A stretch of DNA of 64,000 nt from Arthrobacter sp. 9AX (GTDB lineage: Bacteria > Actinomycetota > Actinomycetes > Actinomycetales > Micrococcaceae): NCBI RefSeq assembly GCF_902506095.1, contig NZ_LR733293.1, positions 124,001 through 188,000 of the forward strand. The letters are read 5' to 3'. The position numbers and the translations under genes are program-made. The notes below the pieces were generated by a model. That model saw only the letters and a program-made list of their open reading frames with translations, had not been told where the DNA came from and ran no database searches. Below, in pieces: positions 15,286-23,619 of this stretch (its first letter is position 1; every line of letters starts with the position of its first letter).

Positions 15286-16997
15286 TTCTCACGACCCTCC
15301 CCGTCGAAGGCACGAACTACGCCGTGTGCGTGGTCGGGGCCGGCCCGGTCGGCCTGTCGTTCGCACTGGAGGCGGCCGACGCTGGGCTCCGCGTGCTCCT
15401 CCTCGATGCAGGCGGAGCGGACGCCGGCCGCCGTGACAAGCCGACGGCCCGCCGCCGCAATGACTCCATCATCGACCCCGACCGGCACGCCCCGGAACTG
15501 CAGACCACCCGCGTCGGCCTCGGGGGCGCGTCCTGGATGTGGGGCGGCCGCTGCGTGACCTATGAACCGGTTGACTTCGAGCAGCGGGAGTTCGTGCCCG
15601 ATTCTGACTGGCCCATCGGCTTCTCGGCCATCGAGCCGTGGAGAGCAAAGGCCCAGGATTACCTCGATTGCGGCGGAGGCGGGTTCACTTCCGACGAACC
15701 GGGGTGGGGCGGCCTCGGAGACCTGAAGATGTCGCAACTGGAGCGCTGGGCACGCCAGCCTAAACTCGGCCCACGTCTGGGCGCGCTCGTCGCCGCGCAT
15801 CCCTTCATCGACCTCCTGTGTGATGCGCCTGTCGTCGGCGTTGCCTTCGACGATGGCGGAACGACTGTGGAGGGGCTGCGCATCTTGTCCGACATACCTC
15901 CGGGCATCGTGCGCGCAGACAAGTACGTGTTGGCCGCCGGCGGATTGGAGACACTGCGCCTCCTGCTGGACGCCCAGCAGAAGCTGCCTGCAGCGTTCGG
16001 GGGTATCGACGGTCCACTGGGCCGCTACTACATGGGCCACGCTACGGGCAGCATCGCGAACGTGGTGCTCACCGACCCTGCTGACATCGCCTCCATGGAC
16101 TTTCAGCTCGACAGGCACGACAGCTACGTGCGTCGCCGATTCTCCCTCCCCGCGGAGTCGCTGCGGGAGCATCGGCTGCTGAACTGCAGCTTTTACTTCG
16201 ACAACCCGCCGTTCTACGACTACCGGCACCGCAACTCCACGTTGTCAGCAGTGTTCCTGGCGCTGGCCGTCCCTCCCGTCGGCCGCCGTATCCTGGCCGA
16301 GGGCATCCGCCTGCGCCACATCGGGCCGGCACCGCGCCGCTACTGGCCGCACATCGCCAATATCCTGCGGGACCCTATCCGCGCAGTCACTGACTCCGCC
16401 GACATACTGCGCCAGCGCTACCTGTCGAACGTGCGCAAGCCCGGATTCCTGTTGCGCAACCCTGGCGGGACCTACGCCATCCACTACCACTCCGAGCAGG
16501 CGGCGAACCCCGACAGCCGGGTCCGCCGCAACGGTGGCCATAACGCGGACGGCACCCCGAGCCTCGAGATCGATTTCCGCTATACGGAGCGCGACATCGA
16601 CTCAGTGCTGCGATTCCATGACCTGCTCGACGAGCGGCTCCGCAGCGCTGGCAGGGGCCGCGTCGAGTACCTCTATCCCCCGGAGGAGCGGGCCGGCGCC
16701 GTTTGGGAACAGGCGATCGACGGCTTCCACCACATCGGAACCACCCGCATGAGCACGGTTCCGGCCGACGGAGTCGTCGACGGCGACTGCCGGGTACATG
16801 GCGTGGGCAACCTCTTCATCGCGTCGAGCAGCGTCCTTCGAACCTCGGCGGAGGCAAACCCGACGTTCACCGCCGTTTGCCTTGCCCTGAGACTGGCACA
16901 CCACCTGGTGGACCCGTCATCGCCCTCCGATACCGAGGGAACCACCAAAAAGGAGCCGACCGAAGCGGACGCGCCGCAGTGGCGGCGGGCCATGTGA
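15282..16997 (+). CDS. GMC-family FAD-dependent oxidoreductase
   Basis: A 571-residue flavoprotein. FAD-binding GAGPVGL lies at residues 19-24 and the acidic end of the Rossmann fold in RVLLLDAGG; ASWMWGGRCV resembles the GMC flavin-contact motif, and the C-terminal GMC_oxred_C block reads GFHHIGTTRMS ... VHGVGNLFIASSSVLRTSAEANPTFTAV. The paired catalytic position has HH (IDGFHHIG) and N (EANPTF), as in sugar or alcohol oxidoreductases. The ATG at 15282 overlaps the upstream stop; the longer frame is rejected. It probably oxidises a sugar or polyol moiety made or moved by the coupled GT2, an inference from gene order. Confidence 0.87.
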   Translation: MILTTLPVEGTNYAVCVVGAGPVGLSFALEAADAGLRVLLLDAGGADAGRRDKPTARRRNDSIIDPDRHAPELQTTRVGLGGASWMWGGRCVTYEPVDFEQREFVPDSDWPIGFSAIEPWRAKAQDYLDCGGGGFTSDEPGWGGLGDLKMSQLERWARQPKLGPRLGALVAAHPFIDLLCDAPVVGVAFDDGGTTVEGLRILSDIPPGIVRADKYVLAAGGLETLRLLLDAQQKLPAAFGGIDGPLGRYYMGHATGSIANVVLTDPADIASMDFQLDRHDSYVRRRFSLPAESLREHRLLNCSFYFDNPPFYDYRHRNSTLSAVFLALAVPPVGRRILAEGIRLRHIGPAPRRYWPHIANILRDPIRAVTDSADILRQRYLSNVRKPGFLLRNPGGTYAIHYHSEQAANPDSRVRRNGGHNADGTPSLEIDFRYTERDIDSVLRFHDLLDERLRSAGRGRVEYLYPPEERAGAVWEQAIDGFHHIGTTRMSTVPADGVVDGDCRVHGVGNLFIASSSVLRTSAEANPTFTAVCLALRLAHHLVDPSSPSDTEGTTKKEPTEADAPQWRRAM

Positions 16998-17028
16998 TTC
17001 ACGTACCGCGTGAACTCTGCAGGCCGCC

Positions 17029-17394
17029 TCAGGGTGCCCGGCGTGGGTCCTGATCGTCGGGTGCTTCGGGGGATGCGGCAGGGTCCTGGGTGGCAGCGCC
17101 GAAGCCGTGGGACGGCTTCGGGGATGAGCTGAGGTTGACCCCCGAACCCTTGCCCAGGTGCTCCGCGTTCTCCTTGTAGCTCATGGAGAGCATTGCCGCG
17201 ATCACCAGCGTGACGATGAAGGCGATGCCGGCGGCGGTGAAAGCCAGGTCGAAGCGGGGCGTTCGCGCACTGCCGCCCGAAGCGAAGATCACCACGGCAA
17301 CGAAGGCAACAACGGCCCAGAACGCGGAGAACATCAGCGGGCCCTTCACCGAGGTCCGCAGCCTGCGCGGATGTCCTGGTTGCTGGTCTGCCAC
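17029..17394 (-). CDS. Small two-helix membrane protein, unknown function
   Basis: A 121-residue protein with two hydrophobic helices (about 20-42 and 50-72) joined by a short loop SGGSARTPRF, a basic N terminus and a polar Pro/Ser-rich C-terminal tail of about 45 residues. No family recognised. It converges on the GMC gene and sits upstream of no clear operon partner. Confidence 0.68.
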   Translation of the reverse strand: MADQQPGHPRRLRTSVKGPLMFSAFWAVVAFVAVVIFASGGSARTPRFDLAFTAAGIAFIVTLVIAAMLSMSYKENAEHLGKGSGVNLSSSPKPSHGFGAATQDPAASPEAPDDQDPRRAP

Positions 17395-17500
17395 GGTGAT
17401 TCCTCCCTGCAGGCGGCACGCCGGCCGGCCTGGTTCTGCGTAGTGCGGTGATGCGTCCGGATCGATTTTCTACGGGAAGTAGAACCGGACACTTCCTAGT

Positions 17501-18091
17501 TTACGGCGTTCCGGCTTCGCGGCGGACATCGTGCCGGATTGTCAGCCCGGCAAGGGCCCACAGCACGCCGGAGATGATGGCCCCGCCGCCCGCCACACCC
17601 AGCAGGGCATGGGCGCCGAGGCTGATGAAGAAGGGCAGGACGGTTGCGGTGCCCAGGCCGATGATTCCCGAGGCAATCCAGTCGCGGGCCAGGACATGCT
17701 TCCCCCGGAACTTCAGCCCGCAGAACAGCTCGAGGGCTCCGGCCACACCCAGGCCCAGGGAGGCGATAACGCCAAACAGGAGATCCCCATGCAACAGCAC
17801 CAGCGCAAACCCGGCGCCTGCCGCCACGGACCCGGCTGCCGAAAGCACTTTGCCCGGCGTGCTCTCCTGCTCAAAGCCTGCCGCCCTGACACCCCAGGCC
17901 AGGAGGACGCCGGTGGCCAGCAGGTAGAGCCCGCCGGCCCAGCCCATAACCTCGACGGACGGTGCGGCCCAGAAGATGGTGACTGCCCCAAAGGCAAGGG
18001 CAGCTGCGGAACGGAGGAGGACCGGCTTCCACAGGTCAGCCCTGGGAGCCGTTCCGGGAGCAGTGCCTGCGGGGGTTTTCGGTTGCGTCAC
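17501..18091 (-). CDS. Multi-pass membrane protein (HdeD/DUF308-like)
   Basis: A 196-residue protein with about six membrane helices separated by very short loops, after a Pro/Thr-rich cytoplasmic start of 20 residues. The arrangement of helix pairs with conserved Gly and the WAAPSVEVMGWAGGLYLLATGVL segment recall the DUF308/HdeD group, some members of which are linked to acid stress, but the match is by pattern only. It lies 26 bases downstream of the MATE exporter gene on the same strand and is likely co-transcribed. Confidence 0.72.
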   Translation of the reverse strand: MTQPKTPAGTAPGTAPRADLWKPVLLRSAAALAFGAVTIFWAAPSVEVMGWAGGLYLLATGVLLAWGVRAAGFEQESTPGKVLSAAGSVAAGAGFALVLLHGDLLFGVIASLGLGVAGALELFCGLKFRGKHVLARDWIASGIIGLGTATVLPFFISLGAHALLGVAGGGAIISGVLWALAGLTIRHDVRREAGTP

Positions 18092-18116
18092 CGGTCCAGT
18101 TTAGTGGCGGTCCCTG

Positions 18117-19469
18117 CTACGGCGAACCCAGCACCATCCAGCGGTCGGAACGGGCCCGGGCACCAAGGGTGACGGCGCGGGCAGCCATGTAACCCAGCGC
18201 GAAGGCGGCCCACAACCAAGCCAGGCCGGGCGCACCTCCGACACGGGACAGGCCCACCACAATCAGAAGCGGCGCGTAAACGGTCAGGTTCAGCACACCG
18301 GCCAGCGCCAAGTACTTGGCGTCCCCGGCGCCGATCAGCACCCCATCGAGGACGAAAACGTAGCCGGCAATGGGCTGCCCGGCCGCGATGATCCACAAAG
18401 CTGCCGCCAGGACTGACTGGACTTCGGGATCCGAGGTGAAGAGGACGCCCGCCCAAGGCGCGGCAACCGCGAGGAGTGCTCCGGTGATCACACCGAAGCC
18501 GAGTCCCCAGCGGGTCATGGTCCTGGTCAGCTGCCGCGCCCTGCGCGGATTGGACGCCCCCAACTCCTTGCCGATCAGAGCCTGGGCGGCAATGGCGAGG
18601 GCGTCCAGAGCGAAGGCGAGGAAGGAGAAGATGGTCATGGCCAACTGGTGGGCAGCGAGGTTGACCTCACCCTGTGCCGTCACCACCAGAACGGTGGCCA
18701 GGATTGCGACGCGCAAACTGAGGGTGCGCAGCATCAGCCACGAACCCACGCGGGTCATGCTCCTGATGCCGCTCCAGCTCGGCAGCAGGCCCACGCCATG
18801 GGCCGCGGCATTCCGCCTCACCATCACCAGGTAGACGGCGGCCATGGCCCACTGGGCCACGCTGGTGCCCACGGCGGAGCCGGTGACGGACCAGCCCAGC
18901 CCGTAGACCAGCCACAGGTTCAGGATGATATTCAGGGCAAAACCCGCCGTTGCCACCACCAGGGGTGTCCGGGTGTCCTGGAGACCGCGCAGAAGGCCGG
19001 TACCCGCGAAAATCAACAGCATGGCCACCAGGCCGGGCATTGACCAGCGGAGGTAGTCGACGGCGAACGCCCGCACGTCGCCGTCCGCGCCCAGGAGGCC
19101 GACCAGCGGGTCAACCGCCAGGAACCCGGCCACGGCCAGGACCGCACCCAGCAGCAGTGCCAGCCAGACGCCGTCGCGCCCGGCCGCCAGAGCCTTGCCC
19201 GGCTGCCCGTCCCCCATCGCGCGGGCCACGGCGGGCGTAGTGGAGTAGGCCAGGAAAACCATCAGGCCGACGGCGGTGTGCAGCACCGCCATCGCGAGCC
19301 CCACACCTGCCAGCTGCGCCACGCCGAGGTGGCCAACAATCGCCGAGTCCGCCAGCAGGAAGAGGGGTTCGGCTACCAGGGCGCCAAAAGCGGGAACTGC
19401 CAGCCGGAGTATTTCGCGGGCATGTCCCTTTGGCGGAGCGGCATGCGCGGGGGCAGGTAAGCGGGGCAC
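18117..19469 (-). CDS. MATE family efflux transporter (DinF-like)
   Basis: Twelve-helix multidrug and toxic compound extrusion transporter, 450 residues, using a sodium or proton gradient. The two-fold repeat is visible: the first half opens EILRLAVPAFGALVAEPLFLLADSAIVGHLG and the second SMTRVGSWLMLRTLSLRVAI. The P-x-D pattern (VAEPLFLLADS) with short loops matches the DNA-damage-inducible DinF subgroup of actinobacteria. The start is GTG at 19469. It is divergent from the DoxX gene. Substrate not predictable. Confidence 0.88.
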   Translation of the reverse strand: MPRLPAPAHAAPPKGHAREILRLAVPAFGALVAEPLFLLADSAIVGHLGVAQLAGVGLAMAVLHTAVGLMVFLAYSTTPAVARAMGDGQPGKALAAGRDGVWLALLLGAVLAVAGFLAVDPLVGLLGADGDVRAFAVDYLRWSMPGLVAMLLIFAGTGLLRGLQDTRTPLVVATAGFALNIILNLWLVYGLGWSVTGSAVGTSVAQWAMAAVYLVMVRRNAAAHGVGLLPSWSGIRSMTRVGSWLMLRTLSLRVAILATVLVVTAQGEVNLAAHQLAMTIFSFLAFALDALAIAAQALIGKELGASNPRRARQLTRTMTRWGLGFGVITGALLAVAAPWAGVLFTSDPEVQSVLAAALWIIAAGQPIAGYVFVLDGVLIGAGDAKYLALAGVLNLTVYAPLLIVVGLSRVGGAPGLAWLWAAFALGYMAARAVTLGARARSDRWMVLGSP

Positions 19470-19539
19470 CTTGCCAGCTTAATCCGGTGCCCGGTTGTGT
19501 CCGCGCAAGCATGACAAAGCGCACATTGTGACGCAAATA

Positions 19540-19553
19540 GTTGACACTTCAAC
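19540..19553. promoter_or_regulatory. Inverted repeat overlapping a TTGACA -35 box
   Basis: GTTGACACTTCAAC (5+5 arms, four-base spacer) lies 20 bases before the DoxX start. It contains TTGACA, so a dimer bound here, for example of MarR type, would cover the promoter. Such TTGA...TCAA sites are common for MarR-family regulators; no marR gene is adjacent. Confidence 0.45.
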
Positions 19554-19572
19554 AATTTTCCGGGAAGACTTG

Positions 19573-20013
19573 ATGCCCATGAACCAGTCACGACTTACCA
19601 CAACCGCCATTACCGCTCTCCGCATCATCCTTGGTTTCCTCTTTGCAGCGCACGGTTGGCAGAAGTTCAACGAGTGGACCATCGCCGGCACCCAGGCGTC
19701 CTTCGCCAAGATGGGCATTCCGGCAGCGGAAGTGGCCGCCCCGGCCATTGCCGTGCTGGAACTGGCCGGCGGCGTCGCCCTGATCCTGGGAATCCTCACC
19801 CGTGTGGTCGCGGCCCTCCTGGCCCTGGATATGCTGGGGGCCCTGTTTATGGTGCATGCCTCCGCCGGCGTTTTCGCCGCCAACGGCGGCTACGAACTGG
19901 TCCTGCTCCTCGCCGCAGCGGCTTTCGCCCTGGCACTGACCGGTGCCGGCCGCCTTTCCGTGGACCGCGCCCTGTTTGGCCGCAGCAACTCGAAGCTGGC
20001 CATCCTGGCCTGA
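19573..20013 (+). CDS. DoxX family membrane protein
   Basis: A 146-residue four-helix membrane protein of the DoxX family. TALRIILGFLFAAHGWQKF is the family-typical first helix with its HGxxK motif; the following ELAGGVALILGILTRVVA and the C-terminal helix fit. DoxX-like proteins are linked to thiol/redox homeostasis in mycobacteria and to quinol oxidation in Acidianus, but most have unknown roles. GGAAG six bases upstream supports the ATG at 19573. A promoter with an overlapping operator precedes it and a strong terminator follows, so it is a single-gene unit. Confidence 0.87.
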   Translation: MPMNQSRLTTTAITALRIILGFLFAAHGWQKFNEWTIAGTQASFAKMGIPAAEVAAPAIAVLELAGGVALILGILTRVVAALLALDMLGALFMVHASAGVFAANGGYELVLLLAAAAFALALTGAGRLSVDRALFGRSNSKLAILA

Positions 20014-20053
20014 CCCGACCATCTCAGCCGGCAGAACCTCAGCCGGAACCGCT

Positions 20054-20098
20054 CGACGGCGGATGGGCACCCTGGTGCGCATCCGCCGTCGGCCTTTA
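20054..20098 (+). terminator. Rho-independent terminator after the DoxX gene
   Basis: Perfect 12-base-pair stem CGACGGCGGATG / CATCCGCCGTCG with a 14-base loop, followed by GCCTTTAA. Confidence 0.8.
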
Positions 20099-20268
20099 AC
20101 CCCTCTTTGACCCGTACACCTTCCCATCCTCCACCTAGCCGGCCGGAAGGCTGCCCCGTCCGCCCTCCGGCTGGCGGGGCAGTTGCATATAACGCTTCTG
20201 CAGGTGCCGTCCCGTCTTCGCGTCAGGCCGAACCGGCCGGTAACCGGCGGCGTCAGTATGATCGCAGG

Positions 20269-21240
20269 ATGACTGAGACCGGCGCCTCCAACTCCGTGAC
20301 CCTGCGCTTCCTGGCCGTTCCCATGGACGTGGGCCACAGCGGTTCCGTGGATGCCGGAACCGTCCTGGAGTGGGTGGACAAGGCCGCCTACGCGGCGGCG
20401 GTGGGCTGGGCAAAGTCGTACTGCGTCACGGCCTACGTGGGCAACATCCACTTCGCGGACCCCGTCAACAGCGGGGACATGGTGGAGGTGGAAGCCACCA
20501 TCGTCTACACCGGGCGGTCGTCGATGCACATCCGCACCGTTGTGTCCTCGGGCGACCCCAAGGGCGGCGCTGCCACCATGCGCAGCCAGTGCATGGTGAT
20601 CTTCGTGGCCGTCGGGGAGGACGGAAAACCGATCCCGGTGAAGCAGTTTGAGCCCGTCACCGCCGAAGAGGTCGAACAACGTGGGCATGCCCTGGCCCGT
20701 ATCGACATCCGCGAGCAGATTGTCGAAGCCATGAACCGGCAGGAATATACCGATGCTGGCACGGCGGAGCGGGTGACCCTCCGCTTTATGGCCGCGCCCA
20801 CTGACGTGAACTGGGGTGGGAAGGTCCACGGCGGCATTGTAATGAAGTGGATCGACGAAGCTGCCTACGTCTGCGCCTCGCGCTACTGCGGCATGGACGC
20901 CGTGGCGGTGTTCTCCGGCGGCGTCCGGTTCTACCGCCCGCTGCTGATCGGCCACGTGGTGGAGGTGGAGGCCCGCCTGGTGTACACCGGCACCAAGGGC
21001 ATGCATATCGCCGTCCACGTCCGCTCCGGCGACCCCAAGAGCCGGGAACTGGAGCTCACCACCTATTGCCTCACGGTGATGGTGGCGCGCGACGCCGAAG
21101 GCAACTCAGTGCCCGTCCGCGCCTGGGTACCGGTCAGTGACGAGGACAAGAGGCTCCACGCCCATGCCCGCGAGCTGCTGGAAATCAGGGGCAGGGCGCC
21201 GGGTAACCGGCTGCCCAACCACCTGCTGGCGCAGGGCTGA
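20269..21240 (+). CDS. Acyl-CoA thioesterase with two hotdog domains
   Basis: Hydrolyses acyl-CoA to free acid and CoA. The 323-residue chain is a tandem of two BACH/YciA-like hotdog domains, about 10-135 and 160-290. In the second, GGKVHGGIVMKWIDEAAY has the canonical HGG helix motif; in the first the matching place reads SGSVDAGTVLEWVDKAAY, so the domains differ in the active-site loop. Both keep the strand MVEVEATIVYTGRSSMHI / VVEVEARLVYTGTKGMHI. The ATG at 20269 is chosen; the frame upstream is intergenic. It converges on dnaB. Chain-length preference is not predictable. Confidence 0.87.
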   Translation: MTETGASNSVTLRFLAVPMDVGHSGSVDAGTVLEWVDKAAYAAAVGWAKSYCVTAYVGNIHFADPVNSGDMVEVEATIVYTGRSSMHIRTVVSSGDPKGGAATMRSQCMVIFVAVGEDGKPIPVKQFEPVTAEEVEQRGHALARIDIREQIVEAMNRQEYTDAGTAERVTLRFMAAPTDVNWGGKVHGGIVMKWIDEAAYVCASRYCGMDAVAVFSGGVRFYRPLLIGHVVEVEARLVYTGTKGMHIAVHVRSGDPKSRELELTTYCLTVMVARDAEGNSVPVRAWVPVSDEDKRLHAHARELLEIRGRAPGNRLPNHLLAQG

Positions 21241-21296
21241 CGGCCAGCGGCGGAAAGCCTCCACGGCCGCCCCGGCCGGGCAGGGGCCAGCTCTGC

Positions 21297-22679
21297 CTAG
21301 AAGCCTCCGCCACCGGCGTCGGCTGCCATGTTGGCGAAGCGGGAGTAGTGACCCTGGAAGGCCACCACGATGTCCTTGGTGGGACCGTTACGGTGTTTGG
21401 CCACCAGGATGTCAGCTTCGCCCGCGCGCGGTGATTCTTTGTCGTAGACGTCCTCGCGGTGAAGCAGGATCACCATGTCGGCGTCCTGCTCGATGGAGCC
21501 CGATTCACGGAGGTCCGACACCATGGGCCGCTTGTCCGAGCGCTGCTCGGACCCACGGTTCAGCTGGGACAGCGCAATGACGGGGACCTGGAGTTCCTTG
21601 GCGAGCAGCTTCAGCGCACGGGAGAACTCGGAGACTTCCTGCTGGCGCGACTCCACTTTCTTGCCGGAGCTCATCAGCTGCAGGTAGTCGAGGATCACCA
21701 GCTTGAGGTCGTGCTGCTGCTTCAGGCGGCGGCACTTGGCCCTGATTTCCATCAGTGACATGTTGGGGCTGTCGTCGATGAACAGCGGGGCATCATTCAT
21801 CCGGCCCATGGTGGTGGCGATCTTGGACCACTGCTCGTCCTTGATGGTTCCCTTGCGGAGGTCCTGCAGGCCGATGGTCGCCTCCGCGGAGAGCAGGCGC
21901 ATGGCGATCTCGTTCCGGCCCATTTCGAGCGAGAACATCACCGTGGACAGGTTGTTCTTGATGGCCGCGGAGCGGGCGAAATCCAGTGCGAACGTTGACT
22001 TGCCAACGGCCGGTCGGGCCGCGATAACGATCATCTGGCCGGGGTGCAGCCCATGGGTGAGTTCGTCGAGCTCAAAGAAGCCGGTGGGCACGCCCGTCAT
22101 GCCTTCACCGCGGTGGCCGGACGCCTCGATCTCGTCCACCGTGGACTCCATGACGTCCTTGAGCACTACGTAGTCCTCGGCGGTGCGCCGTTCGGCCACG
22201 GCGTATACCTCAGCCTGGGCCTGGTTGACCAGGTCCTCAACCTCGCCGTCCGAGCCGTAGCCCAGCTGGACGATCTTGGTGCCGGCATTCACGAGCCGGC
22301 GGAGGACGGCGCGTTCAGCGACGATCTCGGCGTAGTAGCCGGCGTTGGCCGCGGTGGGGACGGTCTGGATCAGCTCATGGAGATAGGCGGGGCCGCCGAT
22401 CCGGTTGATCTCGGCACGCTTGGTGAGTTCGTCAGAGACGGTGACGGCATCCGCCGGTTCGCCGCGGCCGTAGAGGTCGATGATGGACTCGTAGATGGTT
22501 TCGTGCGCCGGGCGGTAGAAGTCCTGCCCGCGGAGGATCTCCACGACGTCCGCGATGGCGTCCTTGGAGAGCATCATGCCACCGAGGACGGACTGCTCAG
22601 CGGCAATATCCTGCGGGGGCTTCCTGCTCGCGTCCGATCCTCGGGTGGCCTCGACCGGGTCCAGATGCGCTATAGACAA
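21297..22679 (-). CDS. dnaB: Replicative DNA helicase DnaB
   Basis: Hexameric helicase that unwinds DNA ahead of the replisome. The N-terminal domain (about 22-125: PPQDIAAEQSVLGGMML onward) and the RecA-like motor domain are complete: Walker A ARPAVGKST, MFSLEM, Walker B LVILDYLQLM, QLNRGSE and the arginine-finger region LRESGSIEQDADMVILLHR. At 460 residues it is the normal size with no intein, unlike many mycobacterial homologues. The start is TTG at 22679, the best fit to the family N terminus. Upstream lies an unusually long gap with many DnaA-box-like sites. Confidence 0.95.
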   Translation of the reverse strand: MSIAHLDPVEATRGSDASRKPPQDIAAEQSVLGGMMLSKDAIADVVEILRGQDFYRPAHETIYESIIDLYGRGEPADAVTVSDELTKRAEINRIGGPAYLHELIQTVPTAANAGYYAEIVAERAVLRRLVNAGTKIVQLGYGSDGEVEDLVNQAQAEVYAVAERRTAEDYVVLKDVMESTVDEIEASGHRGEGMTGVPTGFFELDELTHGLHPGQMIVIAARPAVGKSTFALDFARSAAIKNNLSTVMFSLEMGRNEIAMRLLSAEATIGLQDLRKGTIKDEQWSKIATTMGRMNDAPLFIDDSPNMSLMEIRAKCRRLKQQHDLKLVILDYLQLMSSGKKVESRQQEVSEFSRALKLLAKELQVPVIALSQLNRGSEQRSDKRPMVSDLRESGSIEQDADMVILLHREDVYDKESPRAGEADILVAKHRNGPTKDIVVAFQGHYSRFANMAADAGGGGF

Positions 22680-23344
22680 AGCTGCCGTCCTCCATTGTGT
22701 ACCGGGAACGTGGGTGCCCGGTGACTAACCATCCTGCTAAGGCGTTGCGTGGAAAAGCTGCGCTCCGCCACCTGTCCAGGTTTACCGGCGGGGTCGGACA
22801 ATCCTGGCCGCTTGCCGCCGCAGCGGCCATCAATAGGAGTTATCCCCACTATCCACAGGTTTTCCACAACAGAGGTTCCTGGCGGATCAGCGGTTCTGTC
22901 CACCGTGCCGGATACCCCTCTGATAGGGCGTCCGGGGCACCGAAGAACAGGTACCCCGCTACGCTAGCCGCCATGGGTCCAGCCTCAAAGTCAGGACGCG
23001 TCCAGGGCTGTGGATAAGCTGTGCAGTACGTGGCATAGCTTGTGCACAGCCTGTGGGGAAACCTGTGGAAACAAAAATAGTTTGACGGGCTCCAGCGCGC
23101 TGACCTGCGGAAACGTCTTCACTGGCGTGTGGAGTAAATATTTCTTCTGTGGAATTTCATCCACAGCGCGTGTCGCCGGGCGGTGGCGGAGAATCGCCCC
23201 CACCGGCTGCCCGGCGGGTAATGCGGGAGCTCTGTGGCATCCCTCATATTCCGTCCGGGTGGTCGGTTGGGCCCCGCCACCCGACTGCCATGCATTGAGG
23301 TGAATATTGCTGTGGATAACCCGGATCTGGCATAAGCTCTATGC
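22680..23344. promoter_or_regulatory. 665-base non-coding gap with a cluster of DnaA boxes
   Basis: No credible gene. The gap holds two perfect DnaA boxes as TGTGGATAA (23009-23017, 23311-23319), one TTTTCCACA (22860-22868) that fits TTWTNCACA, and near-matches TTATCCCCA (22840-22848), CTATCCACA (22849-22857), TTGTGCACA (23040-23048), GTTTCCACA reversed (23064-23072) and TCATCCACA (23157-23165). Three of them stand head to tail at 22840-22868. A GTGCC...GGCAC hairpin lies near 22905-22941. DnaA could bind here to control dnaB and the divergent gene, or to be titrated. It is not the usual dnaA-dnaN origin, as those genes are absent. Confidence 0.6.
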
Positions 23345-23617
23345 ATGGGCGAACTACTGCTGGTCCTCTTGCCTGCGATCGTTTTGGTGGCGCTCATCTG
23401 GGGCCTTTTTACGGCCCTGAGCCCGCGCGACACGGGTGTGTCCGATGCCGAAAGATACCAGCGTGACCTGGCGGAGCGCTCGGCGCAGCATTATGCGGCC
23501 CAGGTCCAGGCTGCCACGGCTGCCCGCGCGCAGCTTGAGCGCAACACCAGGCCCAGCCAGAACGCCCAGGCATCATCGGACCTGGCTGCTGCCAGGAAGC
23601 ACATAGAACGGCGTTAG
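23345..23617 (+). CDS. Small membrane-anchored coiled-coil protein
   Basis: A 90-residue protein with one N-terminal membrane helix (LLLVLLPAIVLVALIWGLF) and a polar Ala/Gln/Arg-rich helical tail likely to form a coiled coil (DAERYQRDLAERSAQHYAAQ). Unknown family. It sits two bases ahead of the next gene, which has the same membrane-anchor plan, and a perfect DnaA box lies 26 bases upstream of its start, in its promoter region. Function unknown. Confidence 0.72.
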   Translation: MGELLLVLLPAIVLVALIWGLFTALSPRDTGVSDAERYQRDLAERSAQHYAAQVQAATAARAQLERNTRPSQNAQASSDLAAARKHIERR

Positions 23618-23619
23618 AC

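Noticed and set aside
21297..22679. Intein in dnaB
   Set aside because: The helicase is 460 residues with uninterrupted Walker motifs.
22680..23344. Chromosomal origin oriC
   Set aside because: dnaA and dnaN are not adjacent, and no clear AT-rich unwinding element is seen; kept only as a DnaA-box cluster.
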